Below, in pieces: positions 1 to 11,040 of a stretch of DNA of 64,000 nucleotides. How positions within the stretch are numbered: the stretch's first letter is position 1; each line of letters opens with the position of its first letter. The notes beneath the pieces were generated by a model. That model searched no databases and was not told the origin of the DNA. It worked only from the letters and a program-made list of their open reading frames with translations. Position numbers and translations under genes: made by a program. This DNA comes from Armillaria gallica (taxonomy: Eukaryota > Basidiomycota > Agaricomycetes > Agaricales > Physalacriaceae): NCBI GenBank assembly GCA_037576215.1, contig JBANDB010000016.1:682001-746000 (forward strand), written 5' to 3'.

Positions 1-1150
1 GTCATACCGATTCGGGGTTACCCTCAGTTCGTCGCAAGAACGGATTAGGCTGTCGTCTTACTCGCACAACGAGCCTAAAACATTGTGATGGGCGCAGTGG
101 CGACTCAAGGCACTTTTGGGGGAGAGGACCGATACCTACAGGGTGTCGTGCAGAAAGATTTCCCCCGTCTCTATGCTTGAAGAGGTGGATTTTAAAAGTA
201 CAACGAGATTGAATCCATCGGTGGCCAGGTTAGGTAGGTATTTGTATCCAACGTAGAGTTGTAACCCTAACCCTATTTTACCTAGGCTTCATGGTTGCTT
301 AATGGACACCCGTCTACAGCTGAGCTCGACATCTACGGCCGCCACCAATTCATGCGCTGGTGCTTACGCACAGTTTTTCCAGAGGTAGTCCATTGTCATT
401 TTCTGTGGAGCTTAGCTGATACAATACATGCTTGTAGTGACGTTCGAATCAACAGTTGCATTGAATAGATATCCCGACGTCCACATAGGCGCAACAGCCA
501 ATTACCAGGTGTCGCCTTCGATGGCATGGCACCCATAAACCGTGTCTTTCCTTTCAACTACGCAAGTCTGGACCGCTAAACCACAACTTGCTCTTCACAG
601 CCCTGCATACTCTGATGACTGTCCAAAGGAGCATCATCCTGATTTCCGAGGAGCTGCAATGATAAAGACGTCCGCAGGAGGATGGTCATCTGCAGAGCAT
701 ACTATAGCATCTCGATGATGTCGTCAACTGTAACTCACTCTCGGTAACCCGACGTCTGAATGGCTATTGGCCACGGGAGTATTGGGTGGGCAATGGATAG
801 CGATGGAAGGGGCGTCGGTCTCCGCCTCGATCTCATACCCCTTCATGACCAAGAACATGTACGCTTGACAGACCATGAGCAAAGTTGAGCTCCATCATCA
901 ACTCTCCCCTCGGGTTGGTCGAGTGGATGTTACTGTCAGAGTATCTCCCTCTATTTGAGACGGTACCAGGACGTCAAGATGCCGTGTTTTACCAAGGGCA
1001 GGCGGCGAGGAGAGCGTGATATATCCGCGTACAGATTCCGTATATGACTCATCGGGACTGGGTCCATCATGGCAGTGAAGATGGACTGTCCCGGTCAGTT
1101 CTTCGTCGCCATGGATAGTCTATCGTTGGGTTGAGGTTCTTTTTTTCTTT
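1..1150 (-). pseudogene. DUF6699-like pseudogene, repeat copy R1 (partial unit)
   Basis: This is the left-most copy of the window's main repeat family and enters already inside the unit. Positions 1-440 match the plus-strand half of the copies at 35.74-36.13 kb and 11.7-12.1 kb, including two intron-like segments (about 230-292 and 384-437). From about 500 to 1130 the minus strand carries the decayed DUF6699-like gene. Around 780-690 it reads PWPIAIQTSGYRE, stop, VTVDDIIEML, stop, which matches the motif PKLPW-VVIQRSGDREWVTVADIVE shared by the other copies. The two in-frame stops show that it is dead. Homology ends near 1150, where the SEC31-like pseudogene begins. The family name is from memory; the repeat relationship is direct observation. 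Confidence 0.6.
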
Positions 1151-1164
1151 TGCTAAATGTATCA

Positions 1165-2600
1165 TACAGCTCCAGCAAATCTCCCATTCTTCAAAATCCC
1201 AGCGCCATCGATGGAGAGGTTAGTAGTCGTTGGTCATATGGAATCTCAAAGACCCTATAGGGCCGTACACCCACGATCCAACAGCATAAAACTGGACGAG
1301 ATTACGTTGGTCACATGGAATCAGCAAGCACTGTATGTTCTTGCTGGGGTGCGCACGATGGGCTACACTGTCATCTAGGATTTCAGAGGGAGGCGTGAGA
1401 TCATCGTTCTGGTGTACGATGGTGGAGCCAGAACGTTTGCAGGCCAAGTCAGTGTGACAAATGGTCTTGCTATTGGTGGACGGCGAGGAATGAGCGTCAT
1501 TGTCTGGCATCCAGATAACGTGCATCCTATGCTGACTTTGTGACATTTTGCTCACACTATCAATCCAGGCTACCAGACTTGTAACAGCATCTGAAGAGAT
1601 CATCGGCGAGCTCTCGAGCATGTTGAACTGGCCGTTCCAAGTCGGATGATGTCCTCGTAACCCTGACCACCTCGCTACTGTCTTCGTCGATTGTACCGTT
1701 GGCATCCATTCTATTCAGTTGACTAATGAGCCAACAGCTTCCGCCACCCCCGCTACTGCCGGGAACAATGCCGACATATTTGATTCTACAGATTGCTCGC
1801 AGACCCAAGGCGGGACACTTTCCCTCAAGCAGCCACCAAATAGTTAAGACATTCAGCTTCGAAAACTTTCGGTCTTAGAAGGAAGCTAGTGTCAGTATCC
1901 AACCTCCCCTCTGCGCAAGGGAAACACCGGAGCATCGTCCTCCATCTCCGTAAAGTTGTTACCGAACAAGAGCTCGTCGTGCAAGCTACGACGTCGATGG
2001 CGGGCATCAAAGGAGACTGGATGCGGCGCCTGATGAGCAAGAGGCCTGGAAGGCACTGCTGAGTCTCTTCTATGCAGACTCTCGAAATGAGCTGATGACG
2101 CTCTTGGGATTCTCAAAGGCCAGTATTGCAGCTTGTATTGCCGACGTGGTCGAGAAGCTCAAGGTTGTAAGGCAGTCATGGGAGAAAGAGGTTGAGACCG
2201 AAGATGATAGCGAGCTGAAGCCTTACGAACCCGTTGTGACCCTGCTGAAGAGCTTACCTTCCACGCTGCCAGCGATGGCGATCCTTTTGGTAGGTCGGTC
2301 AAAAAGACTCTTTCAGAAATCAATGCCGATGTTACCTCGGAGGGTACTTGCCTTGCTGATGCCAAGTCTACTACGATGGCGCCTTGTCTGTTCGGAGACG
2401 ACGGTCCCGGAAAACCTCAGCATGATGCAAGTGCTGACTTTTTCAGCAGCAGAGGAGAAAGTTGCGCCTCACACCAACCTCCTCAATTGCGGCGACCATT
2501 GGTTCTGGACCTTCATCGGTATGGCCTGAGACATTCAAGAGCAACACCTCCAAGATTTATCCTGCCGATGAGTCCGAAACTGCTCGTCTGGTCTTACATG
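1165..2600 (+). pseudogene. SEC31-like pseudogene (COPII outer coat subunit), frameshifted
   Basis: Sec31 is the WD40/alpha-solenoid outer-coat protein of COPII vesicles budding from the ER. The plus strand reads, in order but across frames: KLDEITLVTWNQQ, GYTVI-stop-DFRGRREI, GGRRGMSVIVWHPDN (WD40 part, 1285-1530), EEIIGELSSMLNWPFQVG and CPRNPDHLATVFVD (1590-1690), LSLKQPPN, KLVSVSNLPSAQGKH and HLRKVVTEQEL (1825-1975), EQEAWKALLSLFYADSRNEL and TLLGFSKASIAACIADVVEK (2045-2155), then IAATIGSGPSSV and IYPADESET (2485-2580). This is the order expected in fungal Sec31. Stops, frame changes and a gap of roughly 60 codons near 1540 make it non-functional. I see no introns, so a retroposed origin is possible. 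It ends before the C-terminal proline-rich part. Confidence 0.75.
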
Positions 2601-3000
2601 TGCGGAGGATCCTGCCTAGGCCTCTCAGTTCTGCAAGTACATATTTGGCTGCGGCGAGTGTAGCTAGGTTAAGAGTCTAGAATGCTCTATCAACGCCATT
2701 GCATTATTTTTGTACAGAAAACCCGGTGTATAATAAGTACTTCAAGTCCAATACAACAAGCATCTTACATTAATTTCGAAGTAACAAAGGGTTGAAGCAA
2801 GGCTTCAAGGACAACAGCGGTTCCTCAGCATCAATTGTACAGGCTGGAAATTGAGAGCTTCGATGAAGTACATCTCTGCTACATTTGGTACATCAGTTTA
2901 CGCTCGCGGTGAAGTCTGATTAACTCCTTGGGGTCGCTCATAACCTCAATCTCCAGTTCCGCAATCCAGCCTCCCACCGTAGTCACCTCAGCTGCCAAAC
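2600..3000. other. gene-free stretch
   Basis: No coding segment recognised. It separates the SEC31-like pseudogene from the aldo/keto reductase remnant. Confidence 0.5.
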
Positions 3001-3380
3001 CATCAACTCTCTTTATTCCAAGGAGAACTTCCCCAAGATTCTTGGACTTGTCGGTCATTTGAAGGCGATTGCATCAAAGCATAATGCGACGCCTGGTCAG
3101 GTCACCCTCGCTTGGATCCTTGCACAAGGCGACGACTTTGTCGTTATTCCGGGCACGAAGAAGATCAAGGTAGTCATGCAGTAAATCTTCAGAGCTGGCC
3201 TACACTAACTTGTGTCCTTAGTATCTGGATGAAAACCTCGGAGCGGCCAAGGTCAAGCTCAGCCAAGAGGAGGTTGCCGCTATTCGTAAACTCGCAGAAG
3301 AAAGCGATATTCCTGGAACAAGATATCCAGAAGCTGGGATGGCATTAGTGTTGCAGGGAACGCCTGAGTTATCCAAGTAG
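3000..3380 (+). pseudogene. Aldo/keto reductase, 3' remnant with one intron
   Basis: Only the C-terminal third of an NADPH-dependent aldo/keto reductase is present. The first exon (about 3010-3168) reads KENFPKILGLVGHLKAIASK, then TPGQVTLAWILAQGDDFVVI, PGTKKIK. An intron of about 50 bp (GTAGTC donor, CTAAC branch site, TTAG acceptor at about 3222) is followed by YLDENLGAAKVKLSQEEVAA and a stop at 3378-3380. The order LAW-LAQG, IPGTK, YL-ENLGA is the NADP-binding end of the AKR barrel. The catalytic Asp/Tyr/Lys/His half is missing: nothing upstream reads as AKR. The surviving frame and splice sites are clean, so the truncation may be fairly recent or due to a rearrangement. Confidence 0.75.
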
Positions 3381-3998
3381 TTTTAATCAGAGGAAGCACC
3401 ACTCATGAGACTAATGGTTGTACCGATATAATGAGACAACAAAGGGTCCAGACCCAGTCGGAATCTAGCATGCCATATATTTGGATCTTATTGCTTATTC
3501 ACTGGCAAGTTTAGACATACAATCAAGAGTGCTTCGGGTTGGTTCTGGCATAGAAGAGCATACAAACGTTTGAGAACAATGGAATAAAGAACGCTGCAAC
3601 GCTTGCTATCAACGTTTGTTTCACTTTCTGTACACTTTTTGAAGCTGCCTAAGCTCTCCGTATCACAGTAAAACAATACATTGATATTGCAACATGGGAG
3701 GGGATGAGCTGCTTAGGCACGCCTCTTGCGAGTGGGATTACAGAGGTCTCAAGGAGCTACAGAACAGGGATACACAAGTCACATTCCGGGAATGAATAGC
3801 AGGCATGGTAGATGGGATGCGAGGCGGCAAGCAAGTCGCTGCATACCCATGAGTCGGCATGCTACAGGTCGGACGGTAATCGGAGAAGGCGGAAGTTGGA
3901 ACACGAGCACAGCATCTGGTTCACGGGAAAGGAGAAGAAGACATATGAAGTGACTTACCCATAGATATCCTTTACAATACTTTTAATCCAAGATAGAC
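3381..3998. other. intergenic, nothing recognised
   Basis: Short ORFs on both strands have no recognisable motif or codon pattern. No repeat unit was identified. Confidence 0.5.
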
Positions 3999-5106
3999 TC
4001 AGGCCGCTCGACTGCCAGTGGCCTGGTCGAGCCTCTGCTTCCTCTCCCTTTCCAACTCTTCAACCTTCCTCTCCCTCTCTTCAACCTTCTGCTCCCTCTC
4101 TGCAAGCCTACACTCCCTCTCTGCATCAGTGTCTGGCTCGTCCATACGAGCCCGAACAGTTGCGGACACACTTTGGCTTGAATGGAGCATGTCTCACTGG
4201 TGCTTTCTTCAACTCCGGATGATCGTCCATCACTTCAATGTCTCTTTGCAGTGTCGCTTCAAAGGCAGTTACAAGCTTCCGGGTAATCCCTTCCTTCACC
4301 ATCCCATCACGGAGTTGCCCCAGGATGAGATCTAGAGTCACTGCACTGCCAGGAAGTAGAACACAGTTGTCGTCAACAAGGCGGACGAGGGCCACCGTTC
4401 CACGGTCTGCGTATAAGGGTCCATGTTCAATAACACATCCATCTGAGTCGTCTCTCATGCACAGGGACCTTGCTGTATGAAAGAAAAGAGTGGCAAACCA
4501 ATGGCACATGTGGTATAACGTGCTGTAGTTCTTGGCACTCTGCGTGATAGAGGTAGCGAGACAAGCGCAATGGATTACATCCATTTTCCCAGGTGGTACA
4601 TCGAACCTCTGTACTAGCTTGTATTTCGAGTTGAAGTCTTGACAGGCATCGTTGAGGTAAGCTCCAAAAGTGACGATGTCGGCATATACCGAGTTGCTTG
4701 CTGTTGGCTCTTGCATCGAGTGCATTATTCGATTGCTTGACCCTAGTTAGCAATGGGAAGAATTAACTGTGAGTACTGACGTTACAGACGATGACCCCTG
4801 TTTGAAGTGTTCGATGATCATAATTCTGTAATCTGCTTGTCGTGCCTGTACTTGGTCATCATCACCCGACCGTATATGGACCACGATGAGCTCGTGGCAG
4901 ATGGTCCCCTGGCCTGAGCGATAGTGCTCGATATGGGCGACGTGGCACGATTAAAGGGCCTGGAGACGAAGGGCGCTACGATCTTGAGAAATAATCTCAA
5001 ACCAATCTGCGATGGCCTTAGTAAACCCCACGGCCTCGATGACACTGTATACGAAACGTTCGGGTTTCTGCACATGTCCTGGATATGTTTTCTCATTACT
5101 AGACAT
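3999..5106 (-). pseudogene. Uncharacterised fungal protein with C-terminal coiled coil, disrupted
   Basis: On the minus strand a start at 5106 opens MSSNEKTYPGHVQKP, then VGFTKAIADWFEIISQD. An in-frame TAA near 4948 interrupts LRLQAL before CHVAHIEHYRSGQG and HELIVVHIRSGDDDQ. A likely intron lies around 4735-4795, with TGCTAAC before the CTAG acceptor. The next segment (4725-4126) has FGAYLNDACQDFNSKYKLVQ and HMCHWFATLFFHTARSL. The coiled-coil tail AEREQKVEERERKVEELERE (about 4110-4040, made of imperfect 21-bp tandem repeats) is in another frame from that segment, so a frameshift or an unseen intron lies near 4150. The layout resembles a large family of agaricomycete proteins of unknown function that sense nothing known to me. 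The function is unknown; the disrupted state is probable. Confidence 0.55.
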
Positions 5107-5640
5107 AGTGTCGTAAAGGAAAGGGGTGCAGGAGGAGAGACATTGCAGTGGGTACGATAAAAGTCTAGTAATAAATAATCAAATTTCATAAGGCTGTATC
5201 TATTTGGCTCCCCCGGGAGCACTATTACGAATCACCTGCCCCACCAGGGAGTTTAGGGTTCAAGGACACCCTTCTGGTTTGGCTGTATCTCGAGAGTACT
5301 AGACCATCACCTTTTTGAGATCTAATCTATTCGGACTCACAGTCTCTTTGCATGATTAATCAGATTTAACGCATCTGTTGGGATCATTGAGTCAGGACTC
5401 AGGAAAGGTTGACCCTCAAGCTTCATGAGCTGCCAGCACGGGTAAATTCAGATAGGACTTATAAGCTGAGCTCATGGGGAATTTTGACATGAACCTTGCG
5501 AGCAGAATGAAGATAGAAGGAATTGTTATGTTTGCAACTGTGCGCTATAAATGCATTTTGTGAGTTGTAAGTCAAGAAAATTTAGTCTACGTCATCCATC
5601 CACGAAATGAGGTGACAGTCAATCGACAGCGTCAGGAACC
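5107..5640. other. intergenic, nothing recognised
   Basis: AT-rich spacer between the broken coiled-coil gene and the Crypton. No ORF with recognisable content. Confidence 0.5.
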
Positions 5641-5753
5641 TGCCAGTGAGCATACCGTGCCATGTAAGGATGATGATGATGATGATAGCAGACGGTCAGG
5701 GCCCGTAGAAACAGCCGTGACAGCCCGTCAAAACATGACAGTAATAACCCCTC

Positions 5754-5985
5754 TTCACTGGTATTCACTGATATCCACTCCACGCTATGCCATGCGATGG
5801 GTGGCATCCAGCAGTGAATTCAAGTGTAGGAGCGGTCAACTCTACACTGATATCCATCAGATATCCATGTGAAGACCTGTTCATGTTATTCAGTGGACCG
5901 CAGTGAACTGCAGTGAACATCAGTGACAACCCGTGTGCATCATTACCAATCCCTTCTCACGTGATATCACTGGCCTTCACTGGCT
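5754..5985. promoter_or_regulatory. Cluster of CAGTG/CACTG motifs 5' of the Crypton gene
   Basis: Ten occurrences of CACTG or CAGTG fall within about 230 bp, many extended to TTCACTGG, CAGTGAAC or CACTGATATCC; chance expectation is below one. They lie in both orientations just before the recombinase gene. They may be recombinase or transcription-factor sites, or a degraded microsatellite-like array. The function is inferred. Confidence 0.5.
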
Positions 5986-6140
5986 TATCTGAGTAAAGTC
6001 CAGTAGAGCCTGCCATAGACCGCCTTGGTGTGGCCTATGCAAAGTCTGCAAATCTGGCAAAACTATGGAGTCTTCTGGCAAACTATTGGTACGTAAAATA
6101 GAGCTCAAGCCTCATTGTAATTATCTTGACCTTTATCTGT

Positions 6141-9100
6141 GAAAGGTATACACCATCTGCACTCTCAGAAGTTGCTCCCAAAGACAAAACCACACTGACA
6201 AGCCTTCCATGTTTGCCTAAAACACCACCACCATGTTCTTTCCAGCAATTACCCACATCTGATGATGCTTCGGCAAGTCCAAACATCCAATTTCATCTCC
6301 CGCCCGACAGCAGTGACAGTGATCCTGATTTTCTCCATGGAATAGGAGTGGGAGATAATTCTGAAGTTGAGCTCCTTCATGATTATATGATTTCCAGTGA
6401 TCGGTTTGCTGCTGAGGAGATTCTTGGTTATGATGTTGATAATGAGGGTGAAGAGGATGATACAGTGAATGAAGCCGGTGACAATGATGAGTATTTGGAT
6501 GATGATGGTAAGCTTATGCCTAATTTTTCTATCAGGAATCTAATTTCTCCTGGTAGAGGTTTATGAGCTCTTTCAGAAGAAGACACGTGTACATGCAGCT
6601 CATTGAGCTGAAAACAATCGCCGGCCAGGTGGGCAAAAGACACAGGCCTCATGTGTTTGGTCTCTTAATGTATGTACCTTGGCTTATAAAAAAGCATGTT
6701 CTGACTGTCTTTGTTAGGAATTTTTGGATATCAAATTTGCTGAGGGACAAATAAGGGATCATATCACTGATGTTCACTGCCTTCTCTTATTCATTACTTG
6801 GTCAGCTGAACAGCAAAAGCATAATCGCAAAAATGAGCCTATTGCAGGAACTTTACTTGGGGCTGTAAGTGTCATGTTTGACTGCAAGTTTCTAGCTTGG
6901 AGAGGCTTACTGCTGCTATTCTTTAGTCACAGCTTAAAAAGCTATTCTTTGCTGCCTTGCGAGTTCGTAAACTCCAGGATGCACAGGATCCTTCACTTGC
7001 AAAGAGAAGACCTGCAACTAATGTATTGGTGTATGATGCCATCAAAGATCGCATGGATGCTGCTCTCACACGTTCTCGCAGGTGTGTACTCCCAGATTTA
7101 TTGCTGAGTAATAATCTGAATAGTGAATCCTTTTATAGTGGTATAGACTCAAATGAAGATGCAGTTGATATTGTTGCAAACACATTTCTTGCTGGTGTTA
7201 CATCTGAACAGCTGCTGAAAATTGCTCTGGGATTTTTACGGCATCGAGAATGTATGTTGTGTAACAATTTCACTGAGAGAATTTAATTACTTACACCAGT
7301 CTCATCAGTGCGCATTGCAGTCTTTGGACATCTTGCTTGGACATGTCAAATGGCAAGTGGGAATCGTGGTGATGACTTTCGGTCACTTCGACTTGCGGAA
7401 CTCCAGCCATATGTCTGGCTTCATCCAAATAAGCAGACACAGGTATTCAGTGTTCTTGGAATGCAAGGAGAGGAAAAGGCTAATCGGAGAGGGATGCGAA
7501 CGGTCAGTCATTATAGTTAAATCTTCATATCTCTCTCTCATATTTGTTCAATAGAAAATCAATCCTGTATACTCTGTTTTCATTGCGCATCATGATGCAA
7601 TGTCATGCCCACTTGGAGCAATGATCCTTTACTTTCACTATATTCATGACTACTTCGAAATTGATAAGAAGATGAGTATTGACTACTCACGAAATTCATC
7701 TTGGCGACAGATCCGAGTCCTTCACTCTCAAAAGCTTCCTTCCATACCCTACAGTGATTCCAGCCTCCACAACATCTACAATAATGCTTTCGATAAGGCC
7801 GATTTCAGTTCTAAAGTCAAGGTACATCTTCCTCGTCATCTTCTAGGATATCAACAGGAGAAAATGGGGTGAGCATGGCTCTTTTACATGACAGACAGGA
7901 CAGACTTTCTTACTTCTTCTAGTGTTGATTCAAATGAAACAGCAAAGCTAGGATGGTCACGTGGCACTTATTTTGACACATATGCTCCTGCATTGGCAAA
8001 AACAGTACAGATTTATTACTCATTCACTATAGCAGATCACTGACTGATATAACCCTGTATTCAGGCAGTTTTAGGATGTCATGGATATAAGGCACATGAG
8101 GAGTATAATCCTGTATGGCGTCATGTGGATGTTCCAAGTGAGTTTCTAAAATATGTGTGCCCAATGGCAGAGAACATCCGGGACTCTATTATTGGTAAGG
8201 ACTATTGTATATTGCTTCTACTATTCTGACATCTTACCAGGCCAAGACAACCTTATCGGTGCAACCAAATACTGGCAGATGATTATCGATTTGTGCCCTT
8301 ATTTGTTCCAGGTAAGATTATTTGGTGTGTCATTGACTTGCAAAAAGCTCATTCTATTTTTCCTAGTGTGCTGCAATGATCTATCAGCATCTTCCAAACT
8401 CTGCCATCTTTCGATTACCAGCTTTGGACTGGCCTGATGTCCGTGCATGGATGTCAGACAAATTTCCTGCTGATCTAGCTTCTATACAAGCAGAAGCAGG
8501 GGTACCTGTGGATCTTGGGCACCTACAAGACGATATCATACGCCAAGCTATGGAACAGTTGCGTACAAGCCAAGCTGACCAAAATTCAAAACTCGATGCT
8601 ATGAATACAATGCTTCAGTGCCGACTGGCAATGTTTTCTCCTCAAAAGGGATTTTCAAATGAGGTATACCATGCCTCCACCAGCTCTGGTATGTCATTGA
8701 TGTAATCTCTTTCATCTATAAGTCTTTCTAATGCATATTCAAAGTCAAATCACCACTGGTATTGGTAGATGCTGAAACTCCAACTCACTCATCTCCAGTC
8801 AAAAAGCTACAGTTGCTGCACCCCTCAAGTCCTCCTGTGACAATGTCAGATGACTCAGATATATTCTCTGCACCTGTATCAAGACAGATTGATTTGCTTT
8901 TACTGCCTGTAAATGCATTTCATAAGCCAAGTGAGTGACAAATGGCTTAACAGTTTAAACAAAACACCTGATATTCTCATCAGACCAGCCAGTACATGTT
9001 GTCCCTCCAATCCTCAGACAACACAATGCGACCTGGACTGAGATTTTTTCTCATGTCCAGCAGCCTCAGATGCTATGGGATCTATACAAGCCATCAAAGA

Positions 9101-9681
9101 CCCTTGACCAGTTTGACCTCCAGTCCCTCTGGACCTTGTACGATATTGGAGAGGAGGAAACAGACAAAAATGGACAGGCAATGTTGAAGCCTCCCATTCG
9201 TGTGGTCGAAGAGTGCTTTAGTCACCGGTGGAGAAATATAAGCAAGGTGTGCTTCTCATTCATTCCTGTAGGATAGGATGCCACACTAACAGTATCTTCT
9301 CTTTAGTCCACCCTGAAGACCTGGCAGCGTTATTGTGAAATACCTGAGTGGATCCAGCATGAAATCAGCAAGTGCAAAATAACATCTCAAGAAGTCATTG
9401 CAGAGCTTGAGGAAATGTGCCTAAAGCCAGACCCAAAGCGGCCAAAGGGATTGAACACTCTGTGCAAAGAAGTCAAGATATTGCGGGAACAGCAGGCAAT
9501 GGACAGAAGTGTTACGGTTATGGTCGAGAATGAGGAGAACTCATCAGCAGGTTTGTTCAAGTTGATATTTTTGTACATCCTCTCACTCACCCTCGGCTCA
9601 GGACAAACAGAGAGCAACCGTAAAAGAAAGTTGGCTGCAGATCCTCGTGTCTGCAAGAAGCAAAGACAGTCATGTTCTTAA
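6141..9681 (+). CDS. Crypton tyrosine recombinase (Ndc10/GCR1_C-like), multi-exon
   Basis: From 6608 the spliced frame stays open to the stop at 9681. Exons read as 6608-6669, 6718-6864, 6927-7251, 7300-7502, 7555-7868, 7923-8004, 8065-8194, 8241-8311, 8367-8688, 8745-8930, 8984-9246, 9307-9550 and 9602-9681, with consistent phases (2,429 nt). Likely catalytic residues are Arg in NRGDDFRSLRLAEL, the H-x-x-R of VHLPRHLLGYQQE, and a Tyr in GWSRGTYFDTYAP. Near the end, LKTWQRYCEIPEWIQHEI and the following K/R-rich helix look like the GCR1_C DNA-binding domain. An acidic N-terminal exon (to 6552) holds GYDVDNEGEEDDTVNE. Joining it to 6608 needs a 55-bp intron with a rare GAG acceptor; otherwise an in-frame TGA at 6604 interrupts the gene. 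The start codon is not settled. Confidence 0.75.
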
Positions 9682-9813
9682 GGTTGGTGTTGGTGTTGGT
9701 GAAGGCCTGGGGCCAGCCTGGGAAGGGAGCAAACAGGATGAAGTCCAAAAAAAATGTTATTACATATGTACAGTATTACAACAGATGCTAAGCTACAACT
9801 ACACAATAGTGCC

Positions 9814-10529
9814 CTATGAGTACTCCTTCGTCAATGGTACCATCTTCTGAAACCGCCATCGCATTGGATCCTCCCATCCACGGACCGCGACATCAAATCG
9901 CACTCTGGCACGATCCAAGTCTTCCAGAGTAGCATAGCCCCGTGGATCACACCAGTAGTGGCCGTAGGGCATAAGCAGAGGCCGTTGACCACTGGCATCT
10001 CTGCTGAAGGTCCAGCGAGGCTTGGTGGCCATTCCCACTTGGATCATGCAGAAGATCGTGTTGCAAGATGGGACCAGACACGAAAACACCATCGCAGAGG
10101 GGGACGGGCGCTCGGCATGAGTACAGTCCCAGAGCCGTTTGGAGGGAGGGATCAGACTCCTCACGACTTGTTTGGGGTGACAGAGGTAGGCGGATACGCA
10201 GGCGCTGTCAAGCAGGTGCCCACATTCAGTGAGGGCCCAGATCTTGCTGAATTTCCTGGGCTCATCGTCGTCGTCATTGCAGTAGGCGAGAACGGGGTCA
10301 ACACAGAGTGGCTCATGGCAGGAAACACACCTGAACGCGCCAGGAAGGGTGTGTAAGGGCATCGGTGGAGGATCAGCGTGTGGAGTGGTGGTGAACGCGG
10401 CAAGAAAGGGGTGGTCAGCAATAGCCTCAGAAGAGATGACTAGCGGCGAACTGCTACTGTTGTGGGGATGCAGGTGTCCCCGTTAGCTCGCCATATGCTC
10501 TCCATGCTAAATTTGACTCACCTCGACAT
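9814..10529 (-). CDS. RING-like zinc-binding protein, two exons
   Basis: An eight-base first exon (ATG at 10529, donor GTGAGT at 10521) joins exon 2 (10453-9814) over a 68-bp intron that contains GAGCTAACGG as branch site and an ACAGTAG acceptor. This gives a 648-nt reading frame (215 aa). If that exon is wrong, the Met at 10362 is the fallback start. Residues FRCVSCHEPLC, an acidic run (NDDDDEP), LTECGHLLDSACVSAYL, WDC and VFSCLVPSCNTIFC resemble a RING finger (C-x2-C ... C-x-H ... C ... C-x4-C), with Asp where a Cys/His ligand is usual. Possible roles are a ubiquitin ligase or a protein-binding zinc module. The upstream minus strand is CT-rich (10.6-10.8 kb), as in fungal promoters. The Crypton lies just beyond its 3' end. 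Confidence 0.6.
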
Positions 10530-11040
10530 GCTGCTGCCTACCACCGGTCCTTCCAAGTCCTGCAAAACCTCCCTCAGAAGCTCCCCATTCACCCCGGCAT
10601 CGTGACCTTCCCATCCTCCTCCCGGCTTGCTCATTTGTCTTGTCTTGTAGCTTGTTGCTGCTGGGAAGGCGACGAAAAAAAAAAAATCGCGCACGCACGC
10701 TCGTCCGAGAGCAAGAGAGAGGGTGAAAGAAAGAAAGAGAGAGACAAAGCTGAGACACTAGGGCCCGGCCCCGAGAAAGCCCGAGAGAAGAGAGAGCCGT
10801 GAGCGTGACGAGTCACACACCCCCAGGATGGTGACCCACCCCTGCCCAGGCGTCGGTGACGAGCGAGGATGGTGGGGGACAAGCCACTCGCAAGATCGGT
10901 GACTGTGCCAGCGAGAGCAAGGACGATGACGCATCGTCGGAGTTTGAAATCGGATCACCGGCACCGAGGCACCGAGGCGACCCGAGCCGGTGACAGAGCG
11001 ATCGGTCACCAAGAATCCCGCTGAGAACCAACGCTCACCA
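10530..11040. other. purine/pyrimidine-biased spacer
   Basis: Holds an A(12) run and GAAAGAAAGAGAGAGAC-type purine tracts (10.67-10.75 kb), probably promoter sequence of the RING-like gene. Long overlapping ORFs on both strands are low-complexity and not convincing as genes. Confidence 0.5.

Larger units (their letters stand above)
5640..9690 (+). mobile_element. Crypton-type tyrosine-recombinase DNA transposon
   Basis: A CpG-poor block about 4 kb long that holds one multi-exon gene for a tyrosine recombinase with a GCR1_C-like DNA-binding tail, as in fungal Cryptons. Cryptons move as circular intermediates through tyrosine recombinase and lack terminal inverted repeats. None is visible here, which fits. 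Exact ends cannot be set. The left edge is placed before a cluster of CAGTG/CACTG motifs (5754-5985), and the right edge just after the stop codon and a GGTTGGTGTTGGTGTTGGTG stretch (about 9682-9705). It sits directly downstream of, and convergent with, the RING-like gene. Confidence 0.7.

Noticed and set aside
255..285. CCCTAACCCTA resembling telomeric repeat
   Set aside because: Only two units, and it coincides with the branch-site region of an intron-like segment shared by other repeat copies.
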